From positions 17,960-81,959 of the forward strand of contig NZ_VWXD01000018.1 of the NCBI RefSeq assembly GCF_011752625.1: 64,000 nucleotides of DNA, written 5' to 3'. Shown piece by piece: positions 50,006 through 57,373 of this stretch. Source of the DNA: Candidatus Pantoea formicae. Lineage in GTDB: Bacteria; Pseudomonadota; Gammaproteobacteria; Enterobacterales; Enterobacteriaceae. The position numbers and the translations under genes are program-made. Each line of letters starts with the position of its first letter. The first letter of the stretch is position 1. Below the pieces are notes generated by a model, which saw only the letters and a list, made by a program, of their open reading frames with translations, made no database searches and was not told the origin of the DNA.

Positions 50006-51877
50006 GTGAGTAAAATACCAAAACAGGAAGGTTCGGATAATCAATATTCGCTGGAATTCGTCACGGCGGATGATTTTCGCCAGGCAGATATTAATACGAT
50101 TTTACATGACTATTCCGGCCTGTGTGATTCAAATATGTGGCTTGAACTTAACCGCATTGCACACGCCTCCTCAGAAAAAAATAATCCTTCAGCCCACCGG
50201 ACACTCAGATTATTAGTCTTACTATGCTCATTCAGAATGTCAGCCGATGACCCTGCGGGCATTTGGCATTCTCGATGGCAAGATGCAAAGAACACAATGC
50301 TCACGCCCTCTTTGTTGGGTAAGGAACAAATTTCCATACTGGCAGAAATTCTTTCAGAGATAAAAAATACTGCGCTAAGAGGCCGAATAGCAGATGTGAT
50401 ATGGTCAAGCTGTCGCTCTCAATATAAAGCAGGAACAGAAGCCATAAAATCTTATTGTGAAATAATTGAGTTTCATCTTTACAAAACCGTCACTAAAGAT
50501 AACATCAGTTACCCGTATATATTTGAACTCGTTAATTTATTGCAACGATCTCTATACATTCATTTTTCCATGGGGAAGAAAAAACTTATGGAAAACTCCC
50601 TGAGAGAGACCTTCCATAGATTTTATGATTTTTCAGCCAGTAAAACTCTGTATGTTCCCTTTCAACGGATAGGGGAACTTGCCTATCGTTATAATATTAA
50701 AACTTACATGGAAGTGGCGCATGATAGCGAAAAGGTTTTATCTGAGGGTCAACCAGATGATTACCCGGACGCCCGTAAGAAAGTGTGGTCACTGGCAGCA
50801 AAGTGCTATGAAAAAGTGAACGATTCTGAGGGGCAACGGCGCTGTCTCGAAGAATACACGATAGAGACGCTACGGATGCGTGAGCTCGTATCTGATGCTG
50901 CAGCAAAAGCGGCCTGGACACGTCAGGCTATCACGGAACTACAAGTTGCGGGTGGGTTTAAGGAGTGGGTTGAAAAGCTAATTTCAGAATTGAGAGATCT
51001 TCAGCAGCTAAGCGTAAGTGAACTAACCCCCATTAATACTCCTTGGGACTTAACGAAGGAATACAAAGAAACTGAAACAAAATTCCAAAAGCTTAACATC
51101 CCTCAATCTCTGTTTATTTTTGCTCAACTCTCTGCATCCCCAACTGTGCATGACCTGGAGGAATTCGCGATGGCGAACTCTTCCTCTGGCCTTACATCTT
51201 TATTTCCAGGAAAACTTCGTGTAGACCATGAAGGTAGACCTGTAGCAAGGACCTCAAGCGAAATTAAAGGCGATGAACCAGATGCACAGTGGCTAAAAGA
51301 AAACTCACTTGAAACAATGAGTGAACACAGACACAAAGTCGTTGTGGCTGGCATTGAACCTGCCAGAAAAACAATTATGCTCGGATTCCCACTGGAGGTA
51401 AGACATTTTGACGCGCTGGTTAACTACAGTCATTTTGTCCCTTTCGGGCATGAGCATCTTTTTAGTCTGGGTTTCTCTCGATTATTTCAAGGGGACTTTG
51501 CATCGGCAGCATATATTCTCATTCCACAACTTGAGAATACTTTACGCCATGTTTTATTCTGCAATGGAAAAGACTCATCAAAGTTTAATGATGGAGAATT
51601 TCAGGAAGACCGTTCTCTATCAGCACTATTAGATATTCGAAGGGATGACTTGGTATCTGTTCTCGGAGAGAACATTGTTAATGAGATAGATCTTCTTTTC
51701 AATTATAAAGCAGGCCCTTCACTCAGGCACAAAGTTGCACATGGCAAACTGGCTGCCGGTAATTGTTATGATACAGATACTGTCTACGCGTGCTGGTTCA
51801 TTTTTAGATTGATATGTCTTCCTATTCTCAATGATTGGGAGGAAAAAATCGCGCCGCAAATCCAGATGACGCTTTGA
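50006..51877 (+). CDS. DUF4209-like large protein on an AT-rich island
   Basis: 623 residues from GTG 50006, six bases after AAGGAG; ATG 50000 overlaps that site. The bulk is helical and soluble. The C-terminal part has FSLGFSRLFQGDFASAAYIL, LIPQLENTLRHVLF and PSLRHKVAHGKL, the pattern of DUF4209, a HEPN-like domain with a conserved RxxxAH motif (RHKVAHG here). HEPN-type proteins are often RNases in defence or toxin systems, which is a possibility and not shown. Base composition is clearly more AT-rich than the flanks, suggesting recent transfer. Confidence 0.7.
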   Translation: MSKIPKQEGSDNQYSLEFVTADDFRQADINTILHDYSGLCDSNMWLELNRIAHASSEKNNPSAHRTLRLLVLLCSFRMSADDPAGIWHSRWQDAKNTMLTPSLLGKEQISILAEILSEIKNTALRGRIADVIWSSCRSQYKAGTEAIKSYCEIIEFHLYKTVTKDNISYPYIFELVNLLQRSLYIHFSMGKKKLMENSLRETFHRFYDFSASKTLYVPFQRIGELAYRYNIKTYMEVAHDSEKVLSEGQPDDYPDARKKVWSLAAKCYEKVNDSEGQRRCLEEYTIETLRMRELVSDAAAKAAWTRQAITELQVAGGFKEWVEKLISELRDLQQLSVSELTPINTPWDLTKEYKETETKFQKLNIPQSLFIFAQLSASPTVHDLEEFAMANSSSGLTSLFPGKLRVDHEGRPVARTSSEIKGDEPDAQWLKENSLETMSEHRHKVVVAGIEPARKTIMLGFPLEVRHFDALVNYSHFVPFGHEHLFSLGFSRLFQGDFASAAYILIPQLENTLRHVLFCNGKDSSKFNDGEFQEDRSLSALLDIRRDDLVSVLGENIVNEIDLLFNYKAGPSLRHKVAHGKLAAGNCYDTDTVYACWFIFRLICLPILNDWEEKIAPQIQMTL

Positions 51878-51998
51878 TCGGTAACTATTCATTGGTGCCC
51901 TAACCTTGCATTCAGCAGGGCTGAGAAGCTGGGCGCTAATAAACTGCTATGCTGATCAGGTCGGTTCGAGAAGCCGGCTTACCTTAATAACTCCTTTT

Positions 51999-52032
51999 CC
52001 CCTGCGGCGCCCGCCGCGGGGGGATTTTTTTA
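51999..52032 (+). terminator. Rho-independent terminator
   Basis: CCCCTGCGGC-GCC-CGCCGCGGGG followed by GATTTTTTT, 120 bases after the DUF4209 stop. The bases before it (51957-51985) contain another hairpin AGGTCGGTT/AGCCGGCTT, so a small RNA ending here cannot be excluded. Confidence 0.8.
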
Positions 52033-52305
52033 TCACAGCCTTCCCCTGTTGAATTCCAGCGTGCTGATGGCCAGCTGCAGATAAGCCTGACTGTTTTCAT
52101 CGCCGATGGTCCGGGACAGCGCCAGCCGGTCGTTCAGACACTCCATAAGGGTATCGTGGTTAATCTCATTACCCGCCTGCCAGATGCGGATGGCTGCATT
52201 CCCAACTGCGTCGCGCGCGTCAGCATAACGAATGACAAGGTCGCGCATATCATGCGCCCGCTTACGTTCTTCCCTGCTGAATGATGTGAAATCGTCAGAA
52301 TTCAT
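52033..52305 (-). CDS. Small helical protein, possible distant AriR-like
   Basis: 90 residues from ATG 52305 (GGGGG ahead). AVGNAAIRIWQAGNEINHDT, LMECLNDRLA and YLQLAISTLEF repeat the helix order of the AriR fold (AVTNLMLSGDNVNNK...LIHSLE...TLEIV), but identity is low. If related it would be a twelfth connector lying outside the main cluster. Confidence 0.45.
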   Translation of the reverse strand: MNSDDFTSFSREERKRAHDMRDLVIRYADARDAVGNAAIRIWQAGNEINHDTLMECLNDRLALSRTIGDENSQAYLQLAISTLEFNRGRL

Positions 52306-52456
52306 TCCTGCCCCCTGGTAGGTTTTAGCCAGACAGAGACCGCCATGCGGAAGCGCCGTGCGCAGGAGGCATGGACGGGAGGATGCCGGCACAGGCTACA
52401 GTTTATTTACCCCTGGTGAATAAGGAGAAGATAATCCCGTACCGGCAACGGTTAAT

Positions 52457-52729
52457 TTAGCACAGCGGCGCCCTGTCGCCATCGCCCGGTGCGGCAGCGT
52501 CTGATTCGGCCCGCGTCCAGATGGCCTGACGGGTCAGCCAGAATCCGGATGAATGAAACACTATCCCCAGTTGCTCAGCCAGCGTCTGCGTCACCGGCAG
52601 TCGCCCCGCCAGAAAAGCCCAGGCGATATCGCTGTCCAGCCCGCTGCGGTCACACAGCTGCGTCACGGAGATATCATGCTCAGTGAGCAGATAAGCGAGA
52701 AAGCGTGCGGGAGAGGTATGGCCGTCCAT
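52457..52729 (-). CDS. XRE/HigA-like helix-turn-helix protein
   Basis: 90 residues. FLAYLLTEHDISVTQLCDRS, GLDSDIAWAFLAGRLPVTQT and LAEQLGIVFHSSGFWL give a helix-turn-helix of the HigA/VapI antitoxin type (Q-L-C-D-R-SGLD... turn), although shortened. No toxin gene is next to it, so it may be a lone regulator or remnant of a toxin-antitoxin pair. Ribosome site is weak (CTGGG). Confidence 0.55.
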   Translation of the reverse strand: MDGHTSPARFLAYLLTEHDISVTQLCDRSGLDSDIAWAFLAGRLPVTQTLAEQLGIVFHSSGFWLTRQAIWTRAESDAAAPGDGDRAPLC

Positions 52730-53166
52730 AGATTACCCAGGGAGGTTATGAAGAAGTTTCGTCCAGATTAATGCGCTCCGCTTGGTCTGCACAACGGGTC
52801 CGGAAAAAAATACCTGCCGTCAACTGCCAGTCCGCAACGCTCGCCGCAGTCACGGCTGAGGCGTACCGCAGCAGCGCGAGGAGCGAACAGCCGTGGCGAG
52901 GAAGCGTCACGTCACCGATGCCCGCAAAGACTGCTTACGCTCCGGTGCCGGGATCAGGAAAGAAAGATAATGGAGCCCGACCGCGGAAAGCCAGGCGGGT
53001 GATGTACAGCCCGGAAACGCTTCCGTAGGTTGCCCGGGCCCGGTATCAGCATAGATGCCCGAAGAGTGTGCGGCGGAAAATATTTTTTCCCCGCTCTCAG
53101 CCACATAAATCCGTTTCCGGACGTATCTGCCGGACTGCCTCTTGCCAGATAAATGCCACTCAATAA
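52730..53166. other. Intergenic region with palindromic repeat copy 2
   Basis: About 440 bases with no supported gene. The element 52854-52892 is the second copy of the GC-rich palindrome at 16251-16290. The last 20 bases lead into the SOS box. Confidence 0.45.
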
Positions 53167-53186
53167 TACTGTACATATAAACAGTA
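53167..53186. promoter_or_regulatory. LexA (SOS) box
   Basis: TACTGTACATATAAACAGTA matches the LexA consensus TACTGTATATATATACAGTA closely, with both CTGT and ACAG half sites intact. It precedes the leader peptide and umuDC-type genes, so the operon should be induced by DNA damage. Confidence 0.92.
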
Positions 53187-53204
53187 TTATCAGAGGAGGA
53201 TTTT

Positions 53205-53267
53205 ATGCATCAATTACATACAGCACCCACCCTAACTCCTGCAACGTCTGCCGGGAGTTTACAGTGA
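53205..53267 (+). CDS. 20-codon leader peptide of the umuDC-type operon
   Basis: ATG 53205 follows AGAGGAGGA at five bases, the best ribosome site of the operon. The frame (first residues MHQLHTAPTLTPA) ends at TGA 53265-53267, which overlaps the GTG of the UmuD-like gene (GTGA). Ribosomes finishing the leader should restart on umuD. Some plasmid operons (imp) also have a small first gene (impC), but this one is much shorter and unrelated. Confidence 0.6.
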   Translation: MHQLHTAPTLTPATSAGSLQ

Positions 53268-53713
53268 AACCGGCAGCGTACACCCCCGGCCTGATGCTGC
53301 TCTGGCCCCCCATCTTTACGCCGCGCGTACGGGTCCCGCTGTTCGCAGACCCGTGTGCCGCCGGATTCCCCTCCCCTGCACAGGACTACGTCGAGTCCGA
53401 GCTCGACCTGAACGAGCTCTGCATCCGCCGGCGCGCCTCAACCTTCTTTGTGCGCGCCAGCGGCAGCAGCATGGAAGGACTGGGGCTGTACGATGGAGAC
53501 GTTATGGTGGTTGACCGGGCCGAGGAGGCATCCCACGGCGATGTCGTGATTGCGGAGGTCAACGGGGAATTCACGGTTAAACGCCTGCAGCTGCACCCCC
53601 GCCTCGCCCTGCTGCCCATGAATCCGGCCTACTCCACCATTTACCCGGAGGAGCTGCAGCTGCTCGGCGTAGTCACCTGGTTCTTCAACAGCACGCGAGC
53701 GCGCCGGAGGTAA
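53264..53713 (+). CDS. UmuD/ImpA/RulA-type SOS mutagenesis protein
   Basis: 149 residues from GTG 53264 (GGGAG six bases ahead). LexA-like self-cleaving partner of the Y-family polymerase. The cleavage bond is Ala-Gly in CAAGFPSPAQDY, the nucleophile Ser lies in RASGSSMEGLGLYDGD and the Lys in GEFTVKRLQL, so the Ser-Lys dyad is complete. Followed after two bases by umuC. Confidence 0.93.
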   Translation: MKPAAYTPGLMLLWPPIFTPRVRVPLFADPCAAGFPSPAQDYVESELDLNELCIRRRASTFFVRASGSSMEGLGLYDGDVMVVDRAEEASHGDVVIAEVNGEFTVKRLQLHPRLALLPMNPAYSTIYPEELQLLGVVTWFFNSTRARRR

Positions 53714-53715
53714 CC

Positions 53716-54996
53716 ATGCCCATGTTCGGACTGGCCGACGTCAACTCATTTTACGCCAGTTGCGAGGCGCTGTTTCGCCCGGACCTGCGCGGTAAGCCGG
53801 TGGTGGTGCTCAGCAACAACGACGGCTGCGTGATTGCCCGCTCAGCGGGCGCGAAGCTCCTGGGCATTAAAATGGGCGCGCCGTGGTTTCAGATAAAAAA
53901 TGAAGGTTATTCTGAGAAAATTCATGTCTTTAGCTCAAACTATGCCTTATACCACTCGATGTCGCAGAGGGTCATGACGGCGCTGGAAGAAATGACGCCG
54001 AAGGTGGAGCAATACTCGATAGACGAGATGTTCCTCGATATAACCGGCATTGATGGCTGCGAAGACTTTGAGCACTTCGGGCGGCGCCTGCGCGCTCACG
54101 TGCTGGCCACAACCGGACTGACAGTCGGCGTGGGCATGGGCCCGACTAAAACGCTGGCCAAAAGTGCGCAGTGGGCGAGCAAGGAGTGGAAGCAGTTTAA
54201 AGGCGTGCTGGCCCTGACCACGGGCAACCCTAAACGGACCGCCACGCTCCTGCAGAATCAGCCGGTGCAAGAAATCTGGGGCGTCGGCAGGCGCATCGCG
54301 AAGAAGCTGAACATCATGGGCATTGAAAATGCCCTGCAGCTGTCGCGCGCGCACCCTGCCCTCATCAGGAAAAACTTCAGCGTGGTGCTGGAGCGCACCG
54401 TGCGCGAGCTGAACGGCGAATCCTGCATCCCGCTCGAAGAGTTCGCGCCCGCAAAACAGCAGATCGTCTGCTCGCGATCGTTTGGCGAGCGCATCACGTC
54501 AAAAGTGGCCATGCAGCAGGCGCTCTGCCAGTACGCGACGCGCGCGTCCGAAAAGCTGCGCGGAGAGCGGCAGTTCTGCCGCCGCGTCGGCATCTTTATT
54601 CGCACGTCTCCTCACGCCCCCGGCGAGGTGTTTTATGGCAACAGCGCCGGCGAGAACCTGAAAGTGCCCACTCAGGACACCCGTGACGTTATTGAAGTGG
54701 CCATGCGCAGCCTGGACCGTATCTGGCTGGAGGGAAGGCGCTACATGAAAGCCGGCATCATGCTCGATGACTTCACTCCGAACGGCGTCAGCCAGCTGAG
54801 CCTGTTTGATGAGGACGGACCGCGTCCGAACAGTGCGCAGCTGATGAAGGTGCTGGACGGCATCAACCAGTCCGGACTCGGTAACCTGTGGTTTGCGGGT
54901 CAGGGCGTCAGCACTGAATGGAAGATGAAGCGCGAGATGCTCAGTCCAGCGTGGACAACACGCTGGACCGACATACCTATAGCCCGCGTTCTTTAG
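53716..54996 (+). CDS. UmuC/ImpB/RulB-type Y-family DNA polymerase V subunit
   Basis: 426 residues, usual length for the family. Catalytic blocks FGLADVNSFYASCEALFRPD (first metal ligand) and QYSIDEMFLDITG (SIDE) are intact, and the β-clamp motif QLSLF is present at SQLSLFDEDG near the C-terminus. With the UmuD-like protein it would carry out SOS-induced error-prone bypass. Two other umuC pieces lie at 59081 and 63750. Confidence 0.96.
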   Translation: MPMFGLADVNSFYASCEALFRPDLRGKPVVVLSNNDGCVIARSAGAKLLGIKMGAPWFQIKNEGYSEKIHVFSSNYALYHSMSQRVMTALEEMTPKVEQYSIDEMFLDITGIDGCEDFEHFGRRLRAHVLATTGLTVGVGMGPTKTLAKSAQWASKEWKQFKGVLALTTGNPKRTATLLQNQPVQEIWGVGRRIAKKLNIMGIENALQLSRAHPALIRKNFSVVLERTVRELNGESCIPLEEFAPAKQQIVCSRSFGERITSKVAMQQALCQYATRASEKLRGERQFCRRVGIFIRTSPHAPGEVFYGNSAGENLKVPTQDTRDVIEVAMRSLDRIWLEGRRYMKAGIMLDDFTPNGVSQLSLFDEDGPRPNSAQLMKVLDGINQSGLGNLWFAGQGVSTEWKMKREMLSPAWTTRWTDIPIARVL

Positions 54997-55167
54997 GATA
55001 AGCAAATACGTAATAAGTACTAAAAACATACACTTTACGCAAGTGCGGAAAACGAAAAATTAGCACCTAGAAAGCACATAATAAGAATCATTAAGATACT
55101 TATTATGTACACTTTAAATATCAATATAAGTAGCATTGCTAGTGCTATTGTTTTGGTAAATGTCTGA
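54997..55167. promoter_or_regulatory. AT-rich region with TAAGTAC-type repeats
   Basis: Contains several short elements of the kind found around parAB, such as AATAAGTACT (55011-55020) and ATACTTATTATGTACA (55096-55111). They lie downstream of parB-like gene and may be part of the partition site. Confidence 0.35.
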
Positions 55168-55509
55168 TTACTTTTTGTCAAAAGCTCCGTCACGGGCCAG
55201 CTTTTCGCGAAACGCTTCGAGAATGTATGGCGTCATAAGCAGAGATGTTATGTTCTGTTCTTTAAGCTGGTCATACGCATCCCAAAGATCTTCCGGGATT
55301 TGAACATTTTTAGCTCTGCGAACAGCTTTGACTTTCTTGCGAGTTACTGACTTTTCATTTTGAGTAGACTGCTCTGCCTTTGCTGCGCTTTCGGTTAGGG
55401 CCTCTGAGGCCTGCGGAACTACTTCAGAAGCAGTTCCTGCCTCATGTAAAGGAGCCCCTTTAGAAAGCTTAGAAATGCGATCGAACATAGCTGACTTAGG
55501 ATTAGCCAT
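55168..55509 (-). CDS. Small DNA-binding partition protein (ParB partner)
   Basis: 113 residues from ATG 55509. A basic region (TRKKVKAVRRAKNVQIPEDL) precedes a ribbon-helix-helix-like C-terminal part (NVQIPEDLWDAYDQLKEQNI...YILEAFREKL). This is the organisation of the small ParB-type centromere-binding proteins that work with Walker ATPases of type Ib. It follows parA by 56 bases, and AGTAC repeats lie in the gap. Confidence 0.75.
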   Translation of the reverse strand: MANPKSAMFDRISKLSKGAPLHEAGTASEVVPQASEALTESAAKAEQSTQNEKSVTRKKVKAVRRAKNVQIPEDLWDAYDQLKEQNITSLLMTPYILEAFREKLARDGAFDKK

Positions 55510-55533
55510 TAAGTACACCCTTGATATATAAAA

Positions 55534-55550
55534 AGTACATTTTTAGTACT
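55534..55550. repeat. Inverted repeat between parA and its partner
   Basis: AGTAC-ATTTTTA-GTACT is a perfect inverted repeat. The half GTACATTTTTAGTA recurs upstream of parA (56270-56283) and in modified form at 56373-56386. Probable operator or parS site of the ribbon-helix-helix partner. Confidence 0.6.
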
Positions 55551-55565
55551 TATTGAACACTTAAA

Positions 55566-56249
55566 TCATACCTTATCTAACGCGTTTCTAATATCTAAAT
55601 AAAGCGATCGCATAGCATTACCAACATTGCTGTATCGGGTCGTCATATGTTCAACCACACCCATTCCCTGCCCGAATTGCTGAGGGGCAGCTTTATCCAT
55701 TGGAATAGCAGTTTCCATTCTGACCAGGTTGTCGAACTGAGAAATATATTTGTCGATATCGGTGTAGTTTCGGCGATTTGAAGGGACCTTGTTCATAACA
55801 ACATGGGCAATTTTCTTTTCACCGAGTTCTGCAGATATTTCATCCAGTACCTTACTGAACTCATGAAGTCCGAGAATATCCGAAGGATCGTCTTTCAAAG
55901 GAGAAATGATAAGGTCTGCCAGCGCTACGGCTGCGCGAGTGATAGAAGAGTCAAAACCACCGCAGTCTACCAACACGGTATGGCCCTTTTCTTTAGCTTC
56001 CAAAACTTCGGCAATGAAGCGATCAACGACGCTCTCCATATCGTCGGTAAGACGTACTACATTCCACCGAATATCCTCATCGCGGAAGCTGTTAAAAGTC
56101 GTTACCGCCGGAGTAGGGTCCGTATCGTAAAAAATATCGGGTTTAAGTTCAGGTGCAATGTTTAGACTGATAAGAGACTTACCTGTCCCACCTTTTTTTA
56201 TAGCAACTGCAACAACTTTACCGGCATACGGATTAGATGTATTAGCCAT
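55566..56249 (-). CDS. ParA-family partition ATPase
   Basis: 227 residues. Deviant Walker A KKGGTGKS lies near residue 18 and VLVDCGGFDSSITRAAV near 91 supplies the second motif, typical of small type Ib ParA proteins without an N-terminal DNA-binding domain. Together with the gene that follows it should ensure plasmid segregation. ATG 56249 with GGACC upstream. Expression is probably repressed by the partner through the GTACATTTTT repeats. Confidence 0.92.
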   Translation of the reverse strand: MANTSNPYAGKVVAVAIKKGGTGKSLISLNIAPELKPDIFYDTDPTPAVTTFNSFRDEDIRWNVVRLTDDMESVVDRFIAEVLEAKEKGHTVLVDCGGFDSSITRAAVALADLIISPLKDDPSDILGLHEFSKVLDEISAELGEKKIAHVVMNKVPSNRRNYTDIDKYISQFDNLVRMETAIPMDKAAPQQFGQGMGVVEHMTTRYSNVGNAMRSLYLDIRNALDKV

Positions 56250-56261
56250 ACTATTTAGGTC

Positions 56262-56400
56262 CTTAAAATGTACATTTTTAGTATTCTTTAAAGACCATAA
56301 CAGTACTCTAAGCCTCTTTCAACTAAAAGTGCAATTTGCGTACTTAAAGAGCATTACTTATGTATCATTTGTGTACATTTTTGGCATTATTTAAGTACGT
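56262..56400. promoter_or_regulatory. Upstream parA region with repeated GTAC elements
   Basis: GTACATTTTTAGTA (56270-56283), GTACATTTTTGGCA (56373-56386), GTACTTAAAG (56339-56348) and TTAAGTACGT (56391-56400) occur within 140 bases. Such clustered half sites are characteristic of partition centromeres that also act as operators. Confidence 0.55.
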
Positions 56401-56552
56401 AATGCGGTGTTATTGTTCAGGTGCTTTTAAAGCATAGACAGGGGGAGGGTACAGGTAGGGGTGATTTTGATTACAGGTAAAGCTGAGTCGTACAACGGTA
56501 CGCGTTGACGGGCTATAATTGCAGCCGCAATCCATTCGCTAAGGGAGAAATC

Positions 56553-56783
56553 ATGAAAAAAGGACTACTTTCACTGGGCCTGGCGGCAACCGTGCTGCTT
56601 ACTGGCTGTGATGAGGGTGCGCAGAGCCAAGAGTGGTATAAAGCGCATGACAAGGAGCGCATCGCTAAATATGATGAATGCACGAAAGCTTCCGATCCGC
56701 GTGGCACCGAGGACTGCCGCAACGCCATCGATGCCACTGTACACGGCGGCAGTTTTACAAAGAGTCCTAATAAGGGCTGGTAA
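56553..56783 (+). CDS. EexN-family lipoprotein
   Basis: 76 residues from ATG 56553 (GGGAGAAATC ahead). Signal peptide with lipobox LTGC, then QEWYKAHDKERIAKYDECTK and EDCRNAIDATV with the two conserved cysteines of EexN-like entry-exclusion lipoproteins. Such proteins block entry of similar plasmids in P/T-type systems. Here it lies far from tra, so its role may be different. A terminator follows. Confidence 0.8.
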   Translation: MKKGLLSLGLAATVLLTGCDEGAQSQEWYKAHDKERIAKYDECTKASDPRGTEDCRNAIDATVHGGSFTKSPNKGW

Positions 56784-56788
56784 CGCTC

Positions 56789-56817
56789 GGAAAGGCCGCC
56801 GCGAGGCGGTTTTTTTA
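56789..56817 (+). terminator. Rho-independent terminator of the EexN gene
   Basis: GGCCGCC-GCGA-GGCGGTTTTTTTA begins a few bases after the EexN stop. Confidence 0.85.
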
Positions 56818-56877
56818 CGCCCCTGTCCGGGCGTTCGGTAAAACGTCCATTCTGCGGAACTGCTTTGCAGGAACGAA

Positions 56878-56905
56878 AAAAGGCGGGGTGGAAAACCCCC
56901 GCCTT
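56878..56905 (-). terminator. Rho-independent terminator of the toxin-like mRNA
   Basis: On the minus strand GGCGGGGG-TTTTC-CACCCCGCC is followed by TTTTTTCG. It lies 21 bases after the TAA of the 31-codon frame at 56926 and would end a leftward transcript of about 330 bases. Confidence 0.8.
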
Positions 56906-56925
56906 TGTTCAAGTTCCTTCAGCCA

Positions 56926-57021
56926 TTAGCGGCGTCCGGTCAGTTGCTGAATCGCAACGATAAGCTTTACTCCGGTTAGCATTATCTGCATCACCAGGAG
57001 GACAGTTCCTAAAGTTATCAC
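56926..57021 (-). CDS. 31-residue hydrophobic peptide, candidate type I toxin (TisB-like)
   Basis: GTG 57021 follows AAGGAG at eight bases. The peptide (first residues MITLGTVLLVMQIMLTGVKL) is one membrane helix with a basic end QQLTGRR. The VKLIVAIQQL segment resembles LKLIVAALQLL of TisB, which is similar in length (29 residues). Size, hydrophobicity, a long predicted 5' leader, a terminator directly after it and a divergent small RNA with complementarity in trans are the marks of TisB, ZorO and DinQ toxins, which damage the inner membrane. A three-codon frame (MPK) overlaps the start, suggesting coupled initiation. Confidence 0.65.
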   Translation of the reverse strand: MITLGTVLLVMQIMLTGVKLIVAIQQLTGRR

Positions 57022-57096
57022 TTCGGCATCTCCTTATTCAGGAGAGCGCCACACGCCGCTTATGCCCTTGAGCTTCCCCTCGCGGCGCGTATCAAT

Positions 57097-57121
57097 TACG
57101 AGTCGATACATGCAGCACCCT
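57097..57121. repeat. 25-base direct repeat, copy 1 (toxin leader)
   Basis: Identical over 25 bases to 57282-57306. This copy lies in the predicted untranslated leader of the toxin-like mRNA (leftward transcript), where its RNA would be the exact complement of the 5' end of the small RNA at 57283. Confidence 0.85.
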
Positions 57122-57218
57122 ATGAGTGGGGGCAGACCGGACGGCTCCACCCGTTTCCGGCCGGGAGAATCCTGTAGGCTTCACCCGATGGCACTGCATA
57201 AGCGCAACTCGCGTTGTC

Positions 57219-57224
57219 ATTATA
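57219..57224 (-). promoter_or_regulatory. -10 element of the toxin-like transcript
   Basis: TATAAT on the minus strand (57224 to 57219) would start transcription near 57212, giving a leader of about 190 bases before GTG 57021. No good -35 hexamer is seen at 17 bases. It is divergent from the small-RNA promoter. Confidence 0.5.
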
Positions 57225-57282
57225 AGCCAACAATAGGGTTGACGTATATTGACGGGGCCGTCAATAGTGCTAAAATTGCCCT

Positions 57283-57373
57283 ACGAGTCGATACATGCAG
57301 CACCCTGTTCCTGAGCACGGCTTCCAACCGTACCCGGAACTGAAAATAAACCTGGTCTTCCAAACCGGGTTTT
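57283..57373 (+). ncRNA. Candidate antitoxin small RNA
   Basis: Promoter TTGACG (57249-57254) and TAAAAT (57271-57276) with a 16-base spacer predict a start near 57283. A terminator AACCTGG-N9-CCGGGTT followed by eight T (57349-57378) predicts an RNA of about 90 bases. Its first 24 bases are the second copy of the 25-base repeat, so it can pair in trans with the toxin leader over 24-25 bases. This is the arrangement of OrzO, AgrB and IstR-1. Confidence 0.7.

Noticed and set aside
51950..51990. tRNA 3' end or attachment-site remnant (GGTTCGAG with flanking stem)
   Set aside because: The stem-loop has a 5-base loop and no acceptor stem or CCA; it could be part of a small RNA before the terminator but not a tRNA.
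52771..53028. Rightward frame before the SOS operon
   Set aside because: Arg/Ser/Pro-rich frame in GC-rich non-coding DNA containing the palindromic repeat; no ribosome site.
57062..57343. Rightward 93-codon frame over the toxin-antitoxin region
   Set aside because: It spans divergent promoters and both copies of the 25-base repeat and resembles no protein; the RNA-gene reading explains the sequence better.
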